Shown here piece after piece: positions 53,711 to 63,556 of a stretch of DNA of 64,000 bases (position 1 is its first letter; each line of letters starts with the position of its first letter). Position numbers and translations under genes: made by a program. Where the stretch lies: contig NZ_VUNQ01000009.1 of assembly GCF_009695605.1 (NCBI RefSeq), positions 34,714-98,713 of the forward strand, in the 5' to 3' direction. The stretch comes from Tissierella pigra (GTDB taxonomy: Bacteria; Bacillota; Clostridia; Tissierellales; Tissierellaceae). The notes beneath the pieces were generated by a model. It did no database searches, was not told the origin of the DNA, and saw only the letters and a program-made list of their open reading frames with translations.

Positions 53711-54232
53711 TCAATCAAGTATTTTCTCAAAGCTTATACTGTCAACCCATCTTCCATTTTGATAAATATGCTGATTGTAGCGTTCTATAAATTGGAATCC
53801 ATTTTTAATTAAAACTATTTGTGAACCTATATTATCTGGAGATGTACCTGCTTCTATTTTATGAAGCTTATGTGCATTCGTAGCTTCATTTAAAATTAAT
53901 TTTATTGCATTTGTAGCATATCCTTTTCCTTGATGCTTCTCAGCTATTCTATAGCCTAATTCAGCTTTATTAAGATTCCCTCGTTCTATTGATACTAAGT
54001 TTATTCTACCAACAATTTCTTTATCACTATCCATAATTAGGTACATATATACCATATCTTTTTGCTGCTCTTCAACTAGCTCCTTTATTATTTCTTTAAA
54101 ATTATCAAAATTATAGTAACTATCATCTCTCCCCAAAGATTTACTTTCAAAAAAATCTCTATTTTCAAGCTCAAATTTAAAAAGTTTATTCTCATCTAAT
54201 TGTTCAAGTAACTTAATACTAATTTTAGTCAT
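53711..54232 (-). CDS. GNAT acetyltransferase, RimJ/RimL type
   Basis: 173 residues. RIAEKHQGKGYATNAIKLILNEA is the acetyl-CoA loop, with VLIKNGFQFIERYNQH at the C-terminus, a RimJ/RimL-like layout. Could acetylate a ribosomal-protein N-terminus or a small molecule; no evidence which. Single gene. Confidence 0.9.
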   Translation of the reverse strand: MTKISIKLLEQLDENKLFKFELENRDFFESKSLGRDDSYYNFDNFKEIIKELVEEQQKDMVYMYLIMDSDKEIVGRINLVSIERGNLNKAELGYRIAEKHQGKGYATNAIKLILNEATNAHKLHKIEAGTSPDNIGSQIVLIKNGFQFIERYNQHIYQNGRWVDSISFEKILD

Positions 54233-54396
54233 AAGAACACTCCTTTATCTTCATTTGTTAAGCTATCACTGATATATCTTTAAATAAAACTTCAAATACT
54301 ACCTTAATATTTATATAGAAAAAATTCCTATGGTAATAAGATATTACATGCCAGATTATATATAATAAATATGATGAAACTTTCAACCTTTAATAT

Positions 54397-54930
54397 TTAC
54401 ATCATTGTTAAACTTAAAATTAGTTTATTTCCATCATCTTCTGTTTGTGAAATTTCCTCTTGATAATTGCCATTTATATAATTTCCAATGGTTTTTCTCC
54501 AAAAAGTTTGCGCTCTTTTATTGCCTTCATTAGGGTTTGTCTGCAATTCCCAAGTACCACGATGATTATTGAACACTTTAATTGCTGCTTTTTCTGCTAC
54601 ACCCTTCCCCCTATAACTTCGTAAAATAAAAAATTCATTTAAATAAAAATCACTTCCTTGTGGTGTATAAGGAGGTGTTGCTACTAAAGCAAAGCCTGTT
54701 GGAATACTATCTACCATTATTAAATATGGAAATAATATTGATTGTTTGGACCACCATATATCAAAAACCTTATTTTGCTCATTTAAAGTCAAAGTTTCGT
54801 CATCTTCAAAAACTCCATATTTGTTTGGTTTCCATCCCCATATCTCAGATAAATCGTGTAAATATAATGGGTATAGATTGTTTATGATAAATTTAGTACT
54901 TTGATCTGTCAAATTTAAAGTTACTTCCAT
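54397..54930 (-). CDS. GNAT acetyltransferase
   Basis: 177 residues. SYRGKGVAEKAAIKVFNNHRGTWELQTNPNEGNKRAQTFWRK is the central part; the RGTWELQTNPNEGN segment is close in pattern to KGIGRYAAKKVVELHPGKWELTVHPNNQ of the pseudogene at 25620-25963, so both belong to one GNAT subfamily. Substrate unknown. Confidence 0.9.
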   Translation of the reverse strand: MEVTLNLTDQSTKFIINNLYPLYLHDLSEIWGWKPNKYGVFEDDETLTLNEQNKVFDIWWSKQSILFPYLIMVDSIPTGFALVATPPYTPQGSDFYLNEFFILRSYRGKGVAEKAAIKVFNNHRGTWELQTNPNEGNKRAQTFWRKTIGNYINGNYQEEISQTEDDGNKLILSLTMM

Positions 54931-55061
54931 TTATTCCACTCCTTTCTATTCCTATTATAGTATTTCCTTTGCTTTTTTGGTATATAACTTCTAAGACTTT
55001 TATACTTATCTCCTATTATATATAATTTTATAATTTTTTCCCTCACTGCGTAAACACAGTA

Positions 55062-55877
55062 TTATACGGAGTTCATCATATCTTTGAATTCGCAACCGAG
55101 AATACTCTTAATACTATCAAACATCTTATTCCAATCTCTATCTGTATTATTCAAAATATAAAAACGAAAAGGTAGCAACTTAGTTATTTTAAGTTCTAAA
55201 TTTTTTCGTTTTATATAATATTCTACTGTTTCAGGATTGGACCATTTTGGTTTTGAGCGAATAATGGCCGTATGTTTCAATGATTCTTCAACACTATTCT
55301 GCGACATATATAATAAAACTGGATTTAATGGGCTAATTATAACTGAAAGATTTATTATATATTCAATAATCTCATCTTCTGAAATTTGAGGATACAATCT
55401 ATTAATATCATGAATTTGATGCTGAAATAAGACACTCTCAAAAATTGTTAATGTATCTATATTGCGCATTCTTTTAACATACTGTTCAAAACGTCTATAA
55501 AAAACCCTTTTATATGTATCAAATGAAACAATTGGCTTATTCGAATAACAAAATTCTTTAAAAGATAAATACTCAGCTAACTCATCACTTTGTGGTTTCG
55601 GCTTAGGTATTTTATAAGGTGTTAAAATATAATCATTTTCTATAATAGAGTTTAATCCAATCCATTCTGCTTGTTGAGGAAATCTCATTAGTAAATTGTT
55701 GTATTCAGACTTTGTAAGATAAGCATAAAAAGGTAAATCAATTGGATGTTCACTACCTTCAATATAAACTTCTGAATTTATACCAATTTCTTTAAGATAT
55801 GTATATAGTAATTGAGATGTAGTTGTTTTGCCAGAACCTGGTATACCCTCAAATATAATTAATTTAGTCTTTTCCAT
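55062..55877 (-). CDS. P-loop nucleoside/nucleotide-kinase-like protein
   Basis: 271 residues from ATG at 55877 (AAGGA, 8-base spacing). P-loop EGIPGSGKTTTSQLL near residues 9-23. The rest has helical lid regions with SLKHTAIIRSKPKWSNPETVEYYIKRK. It looks like a thymidylate-kinase-related fold but lacks a clear DR lid signature, so the exact substrate cannot be called. Confidence 0.75.
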   Translation of the reverse strand: MEKTKLIIFEGIPGSGKTTTSQLLYTYLKEIGINSEVYIEGSEHPIDLPFYAYLTKSEYNNLLMRFPQQAEWIGLNSIIENDYILTPYKIPKPKPQSDELAEYLSFKEFCYSNKPIVSFDTYKRVFYRRFEQYVKRMRNIDTLTIFESVLFQHQIHDINRLYPQISEDEIIEYIINLSVIISPLNPVLLYMSQNSVEESLKHTAIIRSKPKWSNPETVEYYIKRKNLELKITKLLPFRFYILNNTDRDWNKMFDSIKSILGCEFKDMMNSV

Positions 55878-55910
55878 TTCCACCATCCTTATGATATATA
55901 ATAAATACAT

Positions 55911-56247
55911 TATTTTGACCTACACATTAATGGTCTTCTATGTCTACAAATCCCCAATCTATGATTTTACAATTATTTTCTTTATCAATTTTAATCTTAT
56001 ATAATTAAAAGTACATAAACTTACTTTAATTCTATTTTATAACATTTTGTCTCTTATTTCCTCTTCATCATAAACCATAACAAATCTATGTCAATATACT
56101 ATTCTATATTTTCTCTCAAACTCCTTCTTTTCAAAAATATTTTTACTTTTTACTATTAATAAATTTTTATTATGATATTATAGACACTTTAATACAGACG
56201 TTGTAAAATATAAATTATATAGCTTAAAATGAAAGGATCGTATCATA
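55911..56247. other. Intergenic stretch without a convincing gene
   Basis: About 340 AT-rich bases. A 25-residue minus-strand frame ending at 55927-55929 (KIIDWGFVDIEDH) might be a remnant of a phosphotransferase, but it has no start. Only the ribosome site of the next plus-strand gene is clear. Confidence 0.5.
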
Positions 56248-56913
56248 ATGGATGATTGTAAGTCAAAGATTAAAATTTCAACGCAAATCAATATTATAGG
56301 TTTCATCCTTATAACAATGGCAGGATGTATTGATACAGTTGGAATAAAACTTTTTTTAGACGAAAGCCCTGCTTTCTTAACGGGTAGAGGAATAATATTA
56401 GGTTATTCCATATTTAAAAGAGATTTTGGAGCATTTACTTGTGTATTAATAGTTATTTTAGCATTTATAATTGGTGCTTGTATTTCCACAATAATAACTA
56501 GAAAAATGGGATTAACGGGAGGTCTATGTTTTACAGGTATACTTATTGCAATAGCAGCGTTTCCTGTTAATTTAAGTAATATAACTATTGCTACAATTAT
56601 TATTCCAATGGCTATGGGTGGTCAAAATGCAGCCACAAGCCTAACAGCAATAAATCGTACAACCCATCTTACTGGTCCAGCTACTGATATTGGGATAAAT
56701 ATTGCTAAAGGAAATTGGAACATTGTTGCATTTTGGATTTTACGTTGGATTGGATTTCCTTTAGGTTCCGTTATTGGATTCCATTTAGTACATACGGCTA
56801 ATAATAATATTATAAATATTCCATCAACATTACTTTTACCTGCTATTATTATTATTTTAACTGGCATTATTCAAAAACTAACTTTTGATATTCCTTTGTT
56901 AAAAAATATATAG
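56248..56913 (+). CDS. YoaK/DUF1275 family membrane protein
   Basis: 221 residues with about six transmembrane helices. The family blocks FLTGRGIILGYSI, MAMGGQNAATSLTAIN and HLTGPATDIGINIA are clear (NxxTGxxTD-like region). Its job is unknown. GAAAGGA site before the ATG, and a strong terminator after it. Confidence 0.9.
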   Translation: MDDCKSKIKISTQINIIGFILITMAGCIDTVGIKLFLDESPAFLTGRGIILGYSIFKRDFGAFTCVLIVILAFIIGACISTIITRKMGLTGGLCFTGILIAIAAFPVNLSNITIATIIIPMAMGGQNAATSLTAINRTTHLTGPATDIGINIAKGNWNIVAFWILRWIGFPLGSVIGFHLVHTANNNIINIPSTLLLPAIIIILTGIIQKLTFDIPLLKNI

Positions 56914-56978
56914 AAATAAGTAGAAGCAAGAAAACAAATCATATATATCTAGCTGATAATTCCATAAAACAACTAAAT

Positions 56979-57015
56979 AAAAAGCATTTAATCTTAATAA
57001 GGTTAAATGCTTTTT
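56979..57015. terminator. Strong bidirectional terminator
   Basis: 13-bp perfect stem (aaaaagcatttaa / ttaaatgcttttt) with an 11-base loop between two converging genes. Confidence 0.85.
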
Positions 57016-57036
57016 CAATAAAACTTATTTTTTATC

Positions 57037-58692
57037 TTACAATTCTTTAATCTCTGTTAATGTAGCTGTAATAGGTGGCACTACTTGTTTTTTTCTTGAA
57101 AGAACTCCTGGCGCATAAAAGGAGTTGTTTACAAGGGTTTCTCCAAAGGCTTTAGCCACTAATTCTTTATTTTGTCCTACTACTACCATTTCTGAAGCTT
57201 CCTTAAATATATCTGTTAACATCAATATGAATATGGAATATCCCCTATCCTTTGCTCTTTCTTCCATTAATGATATTAGGTCAGTTTTCATATCCTTTAA
57301 GCTTTCTGGATCCATGGTATATACCTGTGCTATACCAATATTATCTTCTTCTATGGTAAAGGTTTTAAAATCTTGTTTTAATAATTCTTGAGGTGTTTTT
57401 CCTACTAAAGAAGTTCCCGCTTTAAACATTTCCATGGCAAATTTCTCTACATCTAAGTCTGCAATTCTTGCTAGTCTTTCTAGTATCATTTTATCTACAT
57501 TAGTAGAGGTAGGAGATTTAAATAACAATGTATCAGAGATTATAGCAGCAGAGAGTATTCCTGCCATTTTCTTTGAAGGTCTTCTGCCATTTTCAAATAA
57601 TATTGATGCAATTATAGTACATGTACTTCCAACAGGTTCATTTCTAAAATATATTGGATTACCCGTAAAGACATCTGCTACTCTATGATGATCTATAATT
57701 TCCAATATCTCACATTCCTCTAAACCATCTACCGATTGACTTCTTTCATTATGGTCTACTAATATTACCTTTTTCTTCATACTGGATATTAAGTGATATC
57801 TAGATATTAATCCCACTACTTTATTGTTATTATTATCATCTATAACAGGATATGACCTAAATCTAGTCTGTGACATTTTCTCTTTTACATTATCTACTAA
57901 ATCATCAAGGTTAAATACTACTAAATTATCTCTAGTCATTACATGACTAATTGGAACTGATTGAGTTATTAGCCTAGATGTTGTAAAAGTATCATGAGGT
58001 GTTGATATTATAGTTATTCCCTTTTCCCTAGCTAAATCTATGATTTCTTCTTCCACATCTACATTGCCAGTTACAATCATTAAACTAATATCTCTATTTA
58101 TAGCCAGTTCTTGAGTATCTCTTCTATCTCCGCATATGACTACATCATTTTGTTCTATGTACTTTTCTACAGATTTAGGTTCCATAGCTAAAACTAAAAG
58201 CTTTCCTGTAATTGGTTTCATATTATGTGGACTTATAATAGTATTAGCAGACAGAGTATCTACAATATTATCTATACTAGTTCCTGACTTTCCTAATATT
58301 CCATTATCCCAAACATCTATATATGCCCCTATTATATCTGATATAGTTACTATTCCTGCTAATTGCTCATTTTCATCTATAACTGGCAAACTGTTTAAAT
58401 TGTTTTTTTTCATTAGCTCTAAAGCCATACGAAGTGATATATCTGGACTAATAGGAGCTATTTTATCAAAATTTAAATCTTCTACACTAAGCCTTACTGT
58501 TTCTAAGAGAGTAGGTGCTGAAACTCCAAAGTATTCCAATATAAACTTAGTTTCTCTATTGATTTCTCCTAGTCTTACAGGAATAGCATTGATACCGCCA
58601 TTGGCATTTTTATACTCTGCATAGGCTAAAGCTGCACATATAGAATCTGAATCAGGGTTTTTATGTCCTGTTATGTACACTGTTTCTCTCAT
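57037..58692 (-). CDS. ppaC: Manganese-dependent inorganic pyrophosphatase with CBS and DRTGG domains
   Basis: 551 residues from ATG at 58692 (AAGGAGG, 5-base spacing). The DHH core is TGHKNPDSDS at the N-terminus and VDHNERSQ and EIIDHHRVAD after about residue 320. A regulatory insert of about 250 residues sits between, with two CBS domains around a DRTGG domain (ITGNVDVEEEIIDLAREKG). DHHA2 closes the chain. Such CBS-PPases hydrolyse pyrophosphate and are controlled by adenine nucleotides. Confidence 0.94.
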   Translation of the reverse strand: MRETVYITGHKNPDSDSICAALAYAEYKNANGGINAIPVRLGEINRETKFILEYFGVSAPTLLETVRLSVEDLNFDKIAPISPDISLRMALELMKKNNLNSLPVIDENEQLAGIVTISDIIGAYIDVWDNGILGKSGTSIDNIVDTLSANTIISPHNMKPITGKLLVLAMEPKSVEKYIEQNDVVICGDRRDTQELAINRDISLMIVTGNVDVEEEIIDLAREKGITIISTPHDTFTTSRLITQSVPISHVMTRDNLVVFNLDDLVDNVKEKMSQTRFRSYPVIDDNNNNKVVGLISRYHLISSMKKKVILVDHNERSQSVDGLEECEILEIIDHHRVADVFTGNPIYFRNEPVGSTCTIIASILFENGRRPSKKMAGILSAAIISDTLLFKSPTSTNVDKMILERLARIADLDVEKFAMEMFKAGTSLVGKTPQELLKQDFKTFTIEEDNIGIAQVYTMDPESLKDMKTDLISLMEERAKDRGYSIFILMLTDIFKEASEMVVVGQNKELVAKAFGETLVNNSFYAPGVLSRKKQVVPPITATLTEIKEL

Positions 58693-58769
58693 ATTTACCT
58701 CCTTCAATCCTTATCTTTAGTTTTGTAACATTATTATATCATTTAAACCAAAATAATAAAGTATAAAAA

Positions 58770-58790
58770 AGCTGATGGCTATCATCAGCT
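58770..58790 (-). terminator. Rho-independent terminator of the selenoprotein gene
   Basis: 8-bp perfect stem (agctgatg / catcagct) with a 5-base loop, followed on the minus strand by six T. It lies 4 bases past the stop codon of the selenoprotein frame. Confidence 0.8.
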
Positions 58791-58793
58791 GTA

Positions 58794-59051
58794 CTATATT
58801 TTAAACTCATTGTAATCAAATATAATTTCCTCTCCATTATTTACTACTATACAAGGTAATCCTACTCTTCCAGACTCTTTAACCTCTTTAAATACTTCAT
58901 AATTATCTCTATACTTTAGAAACATCTTTAAATTTAGCATATTTTCACTTATATCTAAATATACAAACTCAACATTATTGTTGGAAAGATACTCTTTCGC
59001 TGGTTCACATCCTGGTCAATGTTTGCTTCCAAATACTATTATTTTTTTCAT
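58794..59051 (-). CDS. Glutaredoxin-like selenoprotein with in-frame UGA (UPGC)
   Basis: An 85-codon frame from ATG at 59051 (GGAGGG, 6-base spacing) to TAG at 58794 has one internal TGA, codon 12 (59016-59018). Reading it as selenocysteine gives VFGSKH-U-PGCEPAKEYL, a thioredoxin-fold start with U at the first catalytic position of CxxC, then VYLDIS and GRVGLPCIVV with a cis-Pro-like LPC. A hairpin follows the UGA: stem 58984-58989/58993-58998, 17 bases after it, with G first in the loop, as in bacterial SECIS elements. Selenocysteine glutaredoxins are known in clostridia. Standard gene calling misses it. Confidence 0.85.
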
Positions 59052-59116
59052 AACATTCCCTCCAATTTAAATTATATATCCAATTATATACTTTTTGGAG
59101 TTGTTTTTCTATATTT

Positions 59117-60217
59117 CTAGTTTAATCTTTTTTTTCTAAAGAAATAAACGATTAACATAACCGACGGAATAACTATAATAGATGTAATAGATACTACTGA
59201 AATAACCGTATTAGCAGGCTGCGGCACCCCTAATATGGAACGGCTATCCTTTAAGATAGTTACTAGAACAAACATTATAATTGATATTGGAATAATGAAT
59301 ATCTGATTCTTCTTATTTGCTATTTCTCCCAAGGTTATGGTAGTAAAGTAAAGATAACCTGAAATCTTTGTTGTATTTCCCATTATCCAACAGATCATAT
59401 ATAATAGATCAAATCCTTGGATTTCTCCTATTTGAATCATCCTAGTAAATGTTAAAAAAGGAAAATTCATGTGCTTTGCAAGTTCTATACCTACAGTCAT
59501 TTGAGTAGGTATTATACACCCTACAACTATTAAAATAGAATATACTATGGATTTTACAAAAATTCTATTTAAATCCTTTTTATTTTCTAAATTAGGAGTT
59601 ATCATAACTAATACCAATATATCAAAAAACTTCATGGAAGTATTTATGGCACCTAAATTTATTTGTCCAAATGTGGAATCACTAAATACTGGTAATAGCT
59701 CTTTAATATTATAATTTTTATATCCTAATATTATAATCAAAAATATAGTAAATATAACTATTGGAACTATTATTTCACCAAGTCTACCTATATTTCTTAA
59801 ACCTCTAGAGGAAATATAGGCACAAGTCAACATTATAATTAAAGTAGTAAACCAAGTAGGAGTTACTGGAAATAAGGCTGTATTCAATATTTCAACTAAT
59901 GTGCCAACAAATATAATATTAGAAAATAAAAATGTAATAAAATAAATAACTCCTATTATTTTTCCTAAAAATTTCCCCATAATTTTTTCTGTAATTTCCA
60001 ATAAATTCAATTTATTAAACTTATTACTTAAATAAATTATAGGTAAATTAAATAATATGGTGTAAAAAATCGATAATAAAGTGGCTATCCATACATCTTG
60101 ATTGGCTGGAGTAGTATTTACTGCCGGCATATAAGTTAATCCTACCATTATTCTATATAATACTATTAATAAAAGTACCTGATTATAAGATACTTTATTA
60201 ATCTTTGTATTCTCCAT
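59117..60217 (-). CDS. gerKB: Spore germination permease, GerKB/GerAB type
   Basis: 366 residues with about ten helices of the GerAB/ArcD/ProY family. N-terminal VSYNQVLLLIVLYRIMVGLTYMP and the central RGLRNIGRLGEIIVPIVIF are family blocks. GerAB-type proteins bind the germinant amino acid or sugar in the inner spore membrane. One base separates it from the gerKC stop. Order A-C-B in this operon. Letter assignment follows the gerK naming in clostridia. Confidence 0.92.
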   Translation of the reverse strand: MENTKINKVSYNQVLLLIVLYRIMVGLTYMPAVNTTPANQDVWIATLLSIFYTILFNLPIIYLSNKFNKLNLLEITEKIMGKFLGKIIGVIYFITFLFSNIIFVGTLVEILNTALFPVTPTWFTTLIIMLTCAYISSRGLRNIGRLGEIIVPIVIFTIFLIIILGYKNYNIKELLPVFSDSTFGQINLGAINTSMKFFDILVLVMITPNLENKKDLNRIFVKSIVYSILIVVGCIIPTQMTVGIELAKHMNFPFLTFTRMIQIGEIQGFDLLYMICWIMGNTTKISGYLYFTTITLGEIANKKNQIFIIPISIIMFVLVTILKDSRSILGVPQPANTVISVVSITSIIVIPSVMLIVYFFRKKRLN

Positions 60218-60218
60218 A

Positions 60219-61418
60219 TTATTCCACCTTTATCCTATTAATTGGTGTGTTTATTAAACCTGTCCTTATTATATTAGTATCAACTTCTATTTGAAACTCT
60301 GCTTCTGAAAATATTTCATCCCAATTAGATTCTATATTTTTCCATTGACTAGGATATTTCCTATGAAATACTATACCAAAACCAAAAATATCTAACTTAT
60401 ACTCTTTTTGAACCTTTTTAACAGCTGCTTCGAGAGCTTCCTCTATTGCCTTAGAACAAGCTTCTTCCATCTTTTTTATATTTTCTTCCTTAGATATATC
60501 TATATTCCCTATAACTTCTCCCATAGATGATGTTAACTTAACTTTAGTTTTAAGTATTATTCTACCATCTAATATTTCTATATCATTTTTAGTTTTATTT
60601 TTAATTATATATACTGAACTTAATTCATCAGAACTACTTTCAGATACTGGAGTATGAAATGTTATAACTCCTCCTTTTATCTTATCTAGAAAAAAGTTTA
60701 ATGCTTTAGTATCATTTCCATTTAAATATCCTACTAATTTATCTCTATCAAATACAGCTGAACCTATGATTGATAACTCATATTCCGATGTTGGACCTAT
60801 ATCTGGAGATTTATTAATTATTTCCTTTTCCCTTTTCTCTACTATTCCAGTCATTGGATGGTGTCCATTATGATAATAATGTTTTATGTACTCTATAAAA
60901 TTAACACTCATCGCTTTTGGATTGCTATTTGTATTTTTAATAAGCTCTAATACATAATTTGCAGGTATTTGTTCTAGCCCCGGATTAACACCCATTATAT
61001 CATAGGCCTTAGCTCCCTTTGCAATTAAAATATATGATGTTTCTCTTTGCTCCCTATCTCTCATTAATTCATCTATATGACCCACTAATCCCTGCTTTGC
61101 AAAATCCTCTCCAAATATAATGACCTTATTGTGAGATGCAAATACACGGCGATCGAATTTCAATGTAATATCCCTAAAGGCTTCCAGTATAGTATTCCCA
61201 GTACCCTGTGCATATTTAACCGAAAGGTTTCCTTCCATATCACCTTCTTGAGTAGATGCGGGGTTGATAAATCCTACTGTTAATAATACCTTACCATTTT
61301 CCACGTCATAGCCCATGATTAAAGAGATACCAAGTTTATTTAACTCTTTAGAATCCCAACATCCCGTAAGAAATAATATTAATATAAGCAATATATTTAG
61401 AAAAATAATCTTTTTCAT
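60219..61418 (-). CDS. gerKC: Spore germination lipoprotein, Ger(x)C family
   Basis: 399 residues from ATG at 61418 (AGAGGTAAG site); an upstream start would overlap gerKA. Lipobox FLTGC places the lipid on Cys20, directly followed by WDSKELNKLG, the family start. The last third contains the Ger(x)C domain. It tethers the GerA/GerB germinant receptor complex to the outer face of the inner spore membrane. Confidence 0.94.
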   Translation of the reverse strand: MKKIIFLNILLILILFLTGCWDSKELNKLGISLIMGYDVENGKVLLTVGFINPASTQEGDMEGNLSVKYAQGTGNTILEAFRDITLKFDRRVFASHNKVIIFGEDFAKQGLVGHIDELMRDREQRETSYILIAKGAKAYDIMGVNPGLEQIPANYVLELIKNTNSNPKAMSVNFIEYIKHYYHNGHHPMTGIVEKREKEIINKSPDIGPTSEYELSIIGSAVFDRDKLVGYLNGNDTKALNFFLDKIKGGVITFHTPVSESSSDELSSVYIIKNKTKNDIEILDGRIILKTKVKLTSSMGEVIGNIDISKEENIKKMEEACSKAIEEALEAAVKKVQKEYKLDIFGFGIVFHRKYPSQWKNIESNWDEIFSEAEFQIEVDTNIIRTGLINTPINRIKVE

Positions 61419-61422
61419 ATAC

Positions 61423-62865
61423 TTACCTCTCCCTATTTCTATTTTGCCTTCTAACATTTTTCTTTGCTATTGCCTCTGGTCTAAATATAAATTTTCGTAT
61501 AGGAGTTCTTATAAATGTATCCTTTTTTAGTCCTTCCATATTTCTAGGAGCTATAGGCCAACAGTAAGGTATACCAAAGGAATCTAAGGACACCATATGA
61601 GTGGTTATTATCATAAATCCACAAGTAACTCCGTAAAGTCCTGACATTCCCCCTAAAAGGATAATAATAAATCTAATTATAACAATTCCCTGTACTAATT
61701 CTGGAATAATGAATTCTGATATAGCTGCTGCTGATACTACAATTACTGTAAGTCCACTTACTATTCCTGCCTGAACTGCTGCCTGACCTAATATCAATGC
61801 TCCAACTATACTTACGGTATTACCAATGTTTTTAGGAAGTCTAAGTCCTGATTCCTTTGTTAATTCTAGTGCCAAAGTTAGTAAAAATACTTCTATTACT
61901 ATAGGAAGAGGTACTCCTTCCCTTGCTCCCGCTGCACTTATTAGCAATGGGGTGGGAATCATTTCCTGATGGTAAAGTTGCAATGCTACAAATACTCCTG
62001 GTAAATATACAGTTACAATCATTGCAGTATATCTTAAAATCCTTAGAAAAGAAGCATAATAAGGTCTTAAATAATAGTCCTCACTTGTCATTAATCCTTC
62101 TACATACAGCTTAGGTATAGTAAGAACATGAGGTGTACCATCCGTAAGTATAGCTACTCTGCCTTCTAAAATTTTAGCTGCTACTATATCAGGTTTTTCC
62201 ACGTTTCCAATTGTTGCAAATATTGATCTTGGACTGTCTTCTATAAGTTCTTCTATATATTCACTTTCCAATATTGCATCTATATCTATCGTATTTAATC
62301 TTTTTTTAACTTCTTCTAAGACATTTTCATTAACTATTCCTTTAATATAAACTAGACTAACAGCAGTTTTAGTCTGTTTCCCAAAAACATAGTCTTCAAA
62401 TACTAGGTTATTATTTCTTAAAACTCTCCTTATAAGAACCTTATTCACTGAAATATCTTCTATAAACCCTTCCTTTGGTCCTCTAACAACTGATTCTGAA
62501 CCTGGTTCTTCTATACTTCTCTTTTCCCATTTGCTAATTTCCACCATATAGCAGATAGTCATATCTTCTATAAATAAAGCTACTTTTCCATTTGGAAGTT
62601 GATATATTATATCTTCCATTGAATCTGATTCTTCAATTTTAGAAATAAAAATAGTTCTTTTTATATCTTTAGGATCTTCTAGGCTAAGTATTAAAGGCTT
62701 TAATATATCATTATCAAAAATATCTCTATCTATAAATCCTTCAATATAAGCTGCCATTATCTTTATATTAGAGTTGGTCTTAAACTCATAAGTTACTAAA
62801 TCTCCAGTACTATGAAAAGCGTTTATTATTTTCTCTCTATTTAAATTTATATCTGGCGAAATCAT
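61423..62865 (-). CDS. gerKA: Spore germination protein, GerKA/GerAA type
   Basis: 480 residues. A large hydrophilic N-terminal half, with DIDAILESEYIEELIEDSP and the ASFLRILRYTAMIVTVYLPGVFVAL helix, precedes five transmembrane helices with REGVPLPIVIEVFLLTLALELTKESGLRLPK. It is the GerA-family receptor core subunit. The gerKC start lies 5 bases after the stop. The operon is probably transcribed late in the forespore under sigma G (known for ger operons; not read here). Confidence 0.94.
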   Translation of the reverse strand: MISPDINLNREKIINAFHSTGDLVTYEFKTNSNIKIMAAYIEGFIDRDIFDNDILKPLILSLEDPKDIKRTIFISKIEESDSMEDIIYQLPNGKVALFIEDMTICYMVEISKWEKRSIEEPGSESVVRGPKEGFIEDISVNKVLIRRVLRNNNLVFEDYVFGKQTKTAVSLVYIKGIVNENVLEEVKKRLNTIDIDAILESEYIEELIEDSPRSIFATIGNVEKPDIVAAKILEGRVAILTDGTPHVLTIPKLYVEGLMTSEDYYLRPYYASFLRILRYTAMIVTVYLPGVFVALQLYHQEMIPTPLLISAAGAREGVPLPIVIEVFLLTLALELTKESGLRLPKNIGNTVSIVGALILGQAAVQAGIVSGLTVIVVSAAAISEFIIPELVQGIVIIRFIIILLGGMSGLYGVTCGFMIITTHMVSLDSFGIPYCWPIAPRNMEGLKKDTFIRTPIRKFIFRPEAIAKKNVRRQNRNRER

Positions 62866-62988
62866 TTATATCATCCCCTACAATACAATTATGGTTATTA
62901 TTGCCAAGTTCTAATATATTATTTATGATAATTCCTTTCATTGAAGAAATAAAAACTCTTCCGTAGTTATAAGAATCTCTATACGATT

Positions 62989-63528
62989 CTAAACTTCTTT
63001 CAGTTTGGTTGTTGTAATTTTACCATCTACCTTATTTAAGGTTTTTATCTTTAGAGTTGGATTGATTACATTGAATTCCCTTATAATTTCCTCAAATATT
63101 TTAAATTCTTTTCTTTTTATAACTACCTCAACTTGATATCTTTTTTCATCATTATTTCCTCTAGTAAGAAAAGTATTAACTGTATATCCAGTTTCCCTAA
63201 GTCTTCTTGATATTTCTGTAACCTTATTTTTATCATTCAAAAATAAATCTACTTCTAAAATACCAAGGGCTAATTTATCTTCAATTTTCCCACCTATAAA
63301 AACTCCCATAGTTCTTCCTAAAGCGTATGCTATAGTAAATTGAATCCCATCCGAGCTAGTAACCTTACTGACAGTAGTTGCGAAAATCATAGCATCTGTA
63401 AAAACCAATAAGTAAACTGGATTCATGATTTTTTTAGACATTAATATTGTTTTTAATGTTGCCAAAATATTTGTAAAAGCAGTTATTAAAAACAATCCTA
63501 CAAGTGCAAACATAACATTCATTGTCAT
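62989..63528 (-). CDS. UPF0316/DUF5698-DUF2179 membrane protein
   Basis: 179 residues: three transmembrane helices in the first 90 residues, with TLKTILMSKKIMNPVYLLVFTDAMIFATTVSKVTS, then a DUF2179 domain (LRETGYTVNTFLTRGNNDEKRYQVEVVIKRKE). This is the layout of the UPF0316 family, function unknown. Start fixed by GGAGGTGCTTAA. It is 123 bases upstream of gerKA, so linkage to the germination operon is uncertain. Confidence 0.88.
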   Translation of the reverse strand: MTMNVMFALVGLFLITAFTNILATLKTILMSKKIMNPVYLLVFTDAMIFATTVSKVTSSDGIQFTIAYALGRTMGVFIGGKIEDKLALGILEVDLFLNDKNKVTEISRRLRETGYTVNTFLTRGNNDEKRYQVEVVIKRKEFKIFEEIIREFNVINPTLKIKTLNKVDGKITTTKLKEV

Positions 63529-63556
63529 TTAAGCACCTCCTTTTTAAATTTCTATT

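Noticed and set aside
58794..59015. Reading the selenoprotein frame as a pseudogene broken by TGA
   Set aside because: Ribosome site, terminator, intact 73 codons after the TGA and UPGC at the active site make selenocysteine the better explanation.
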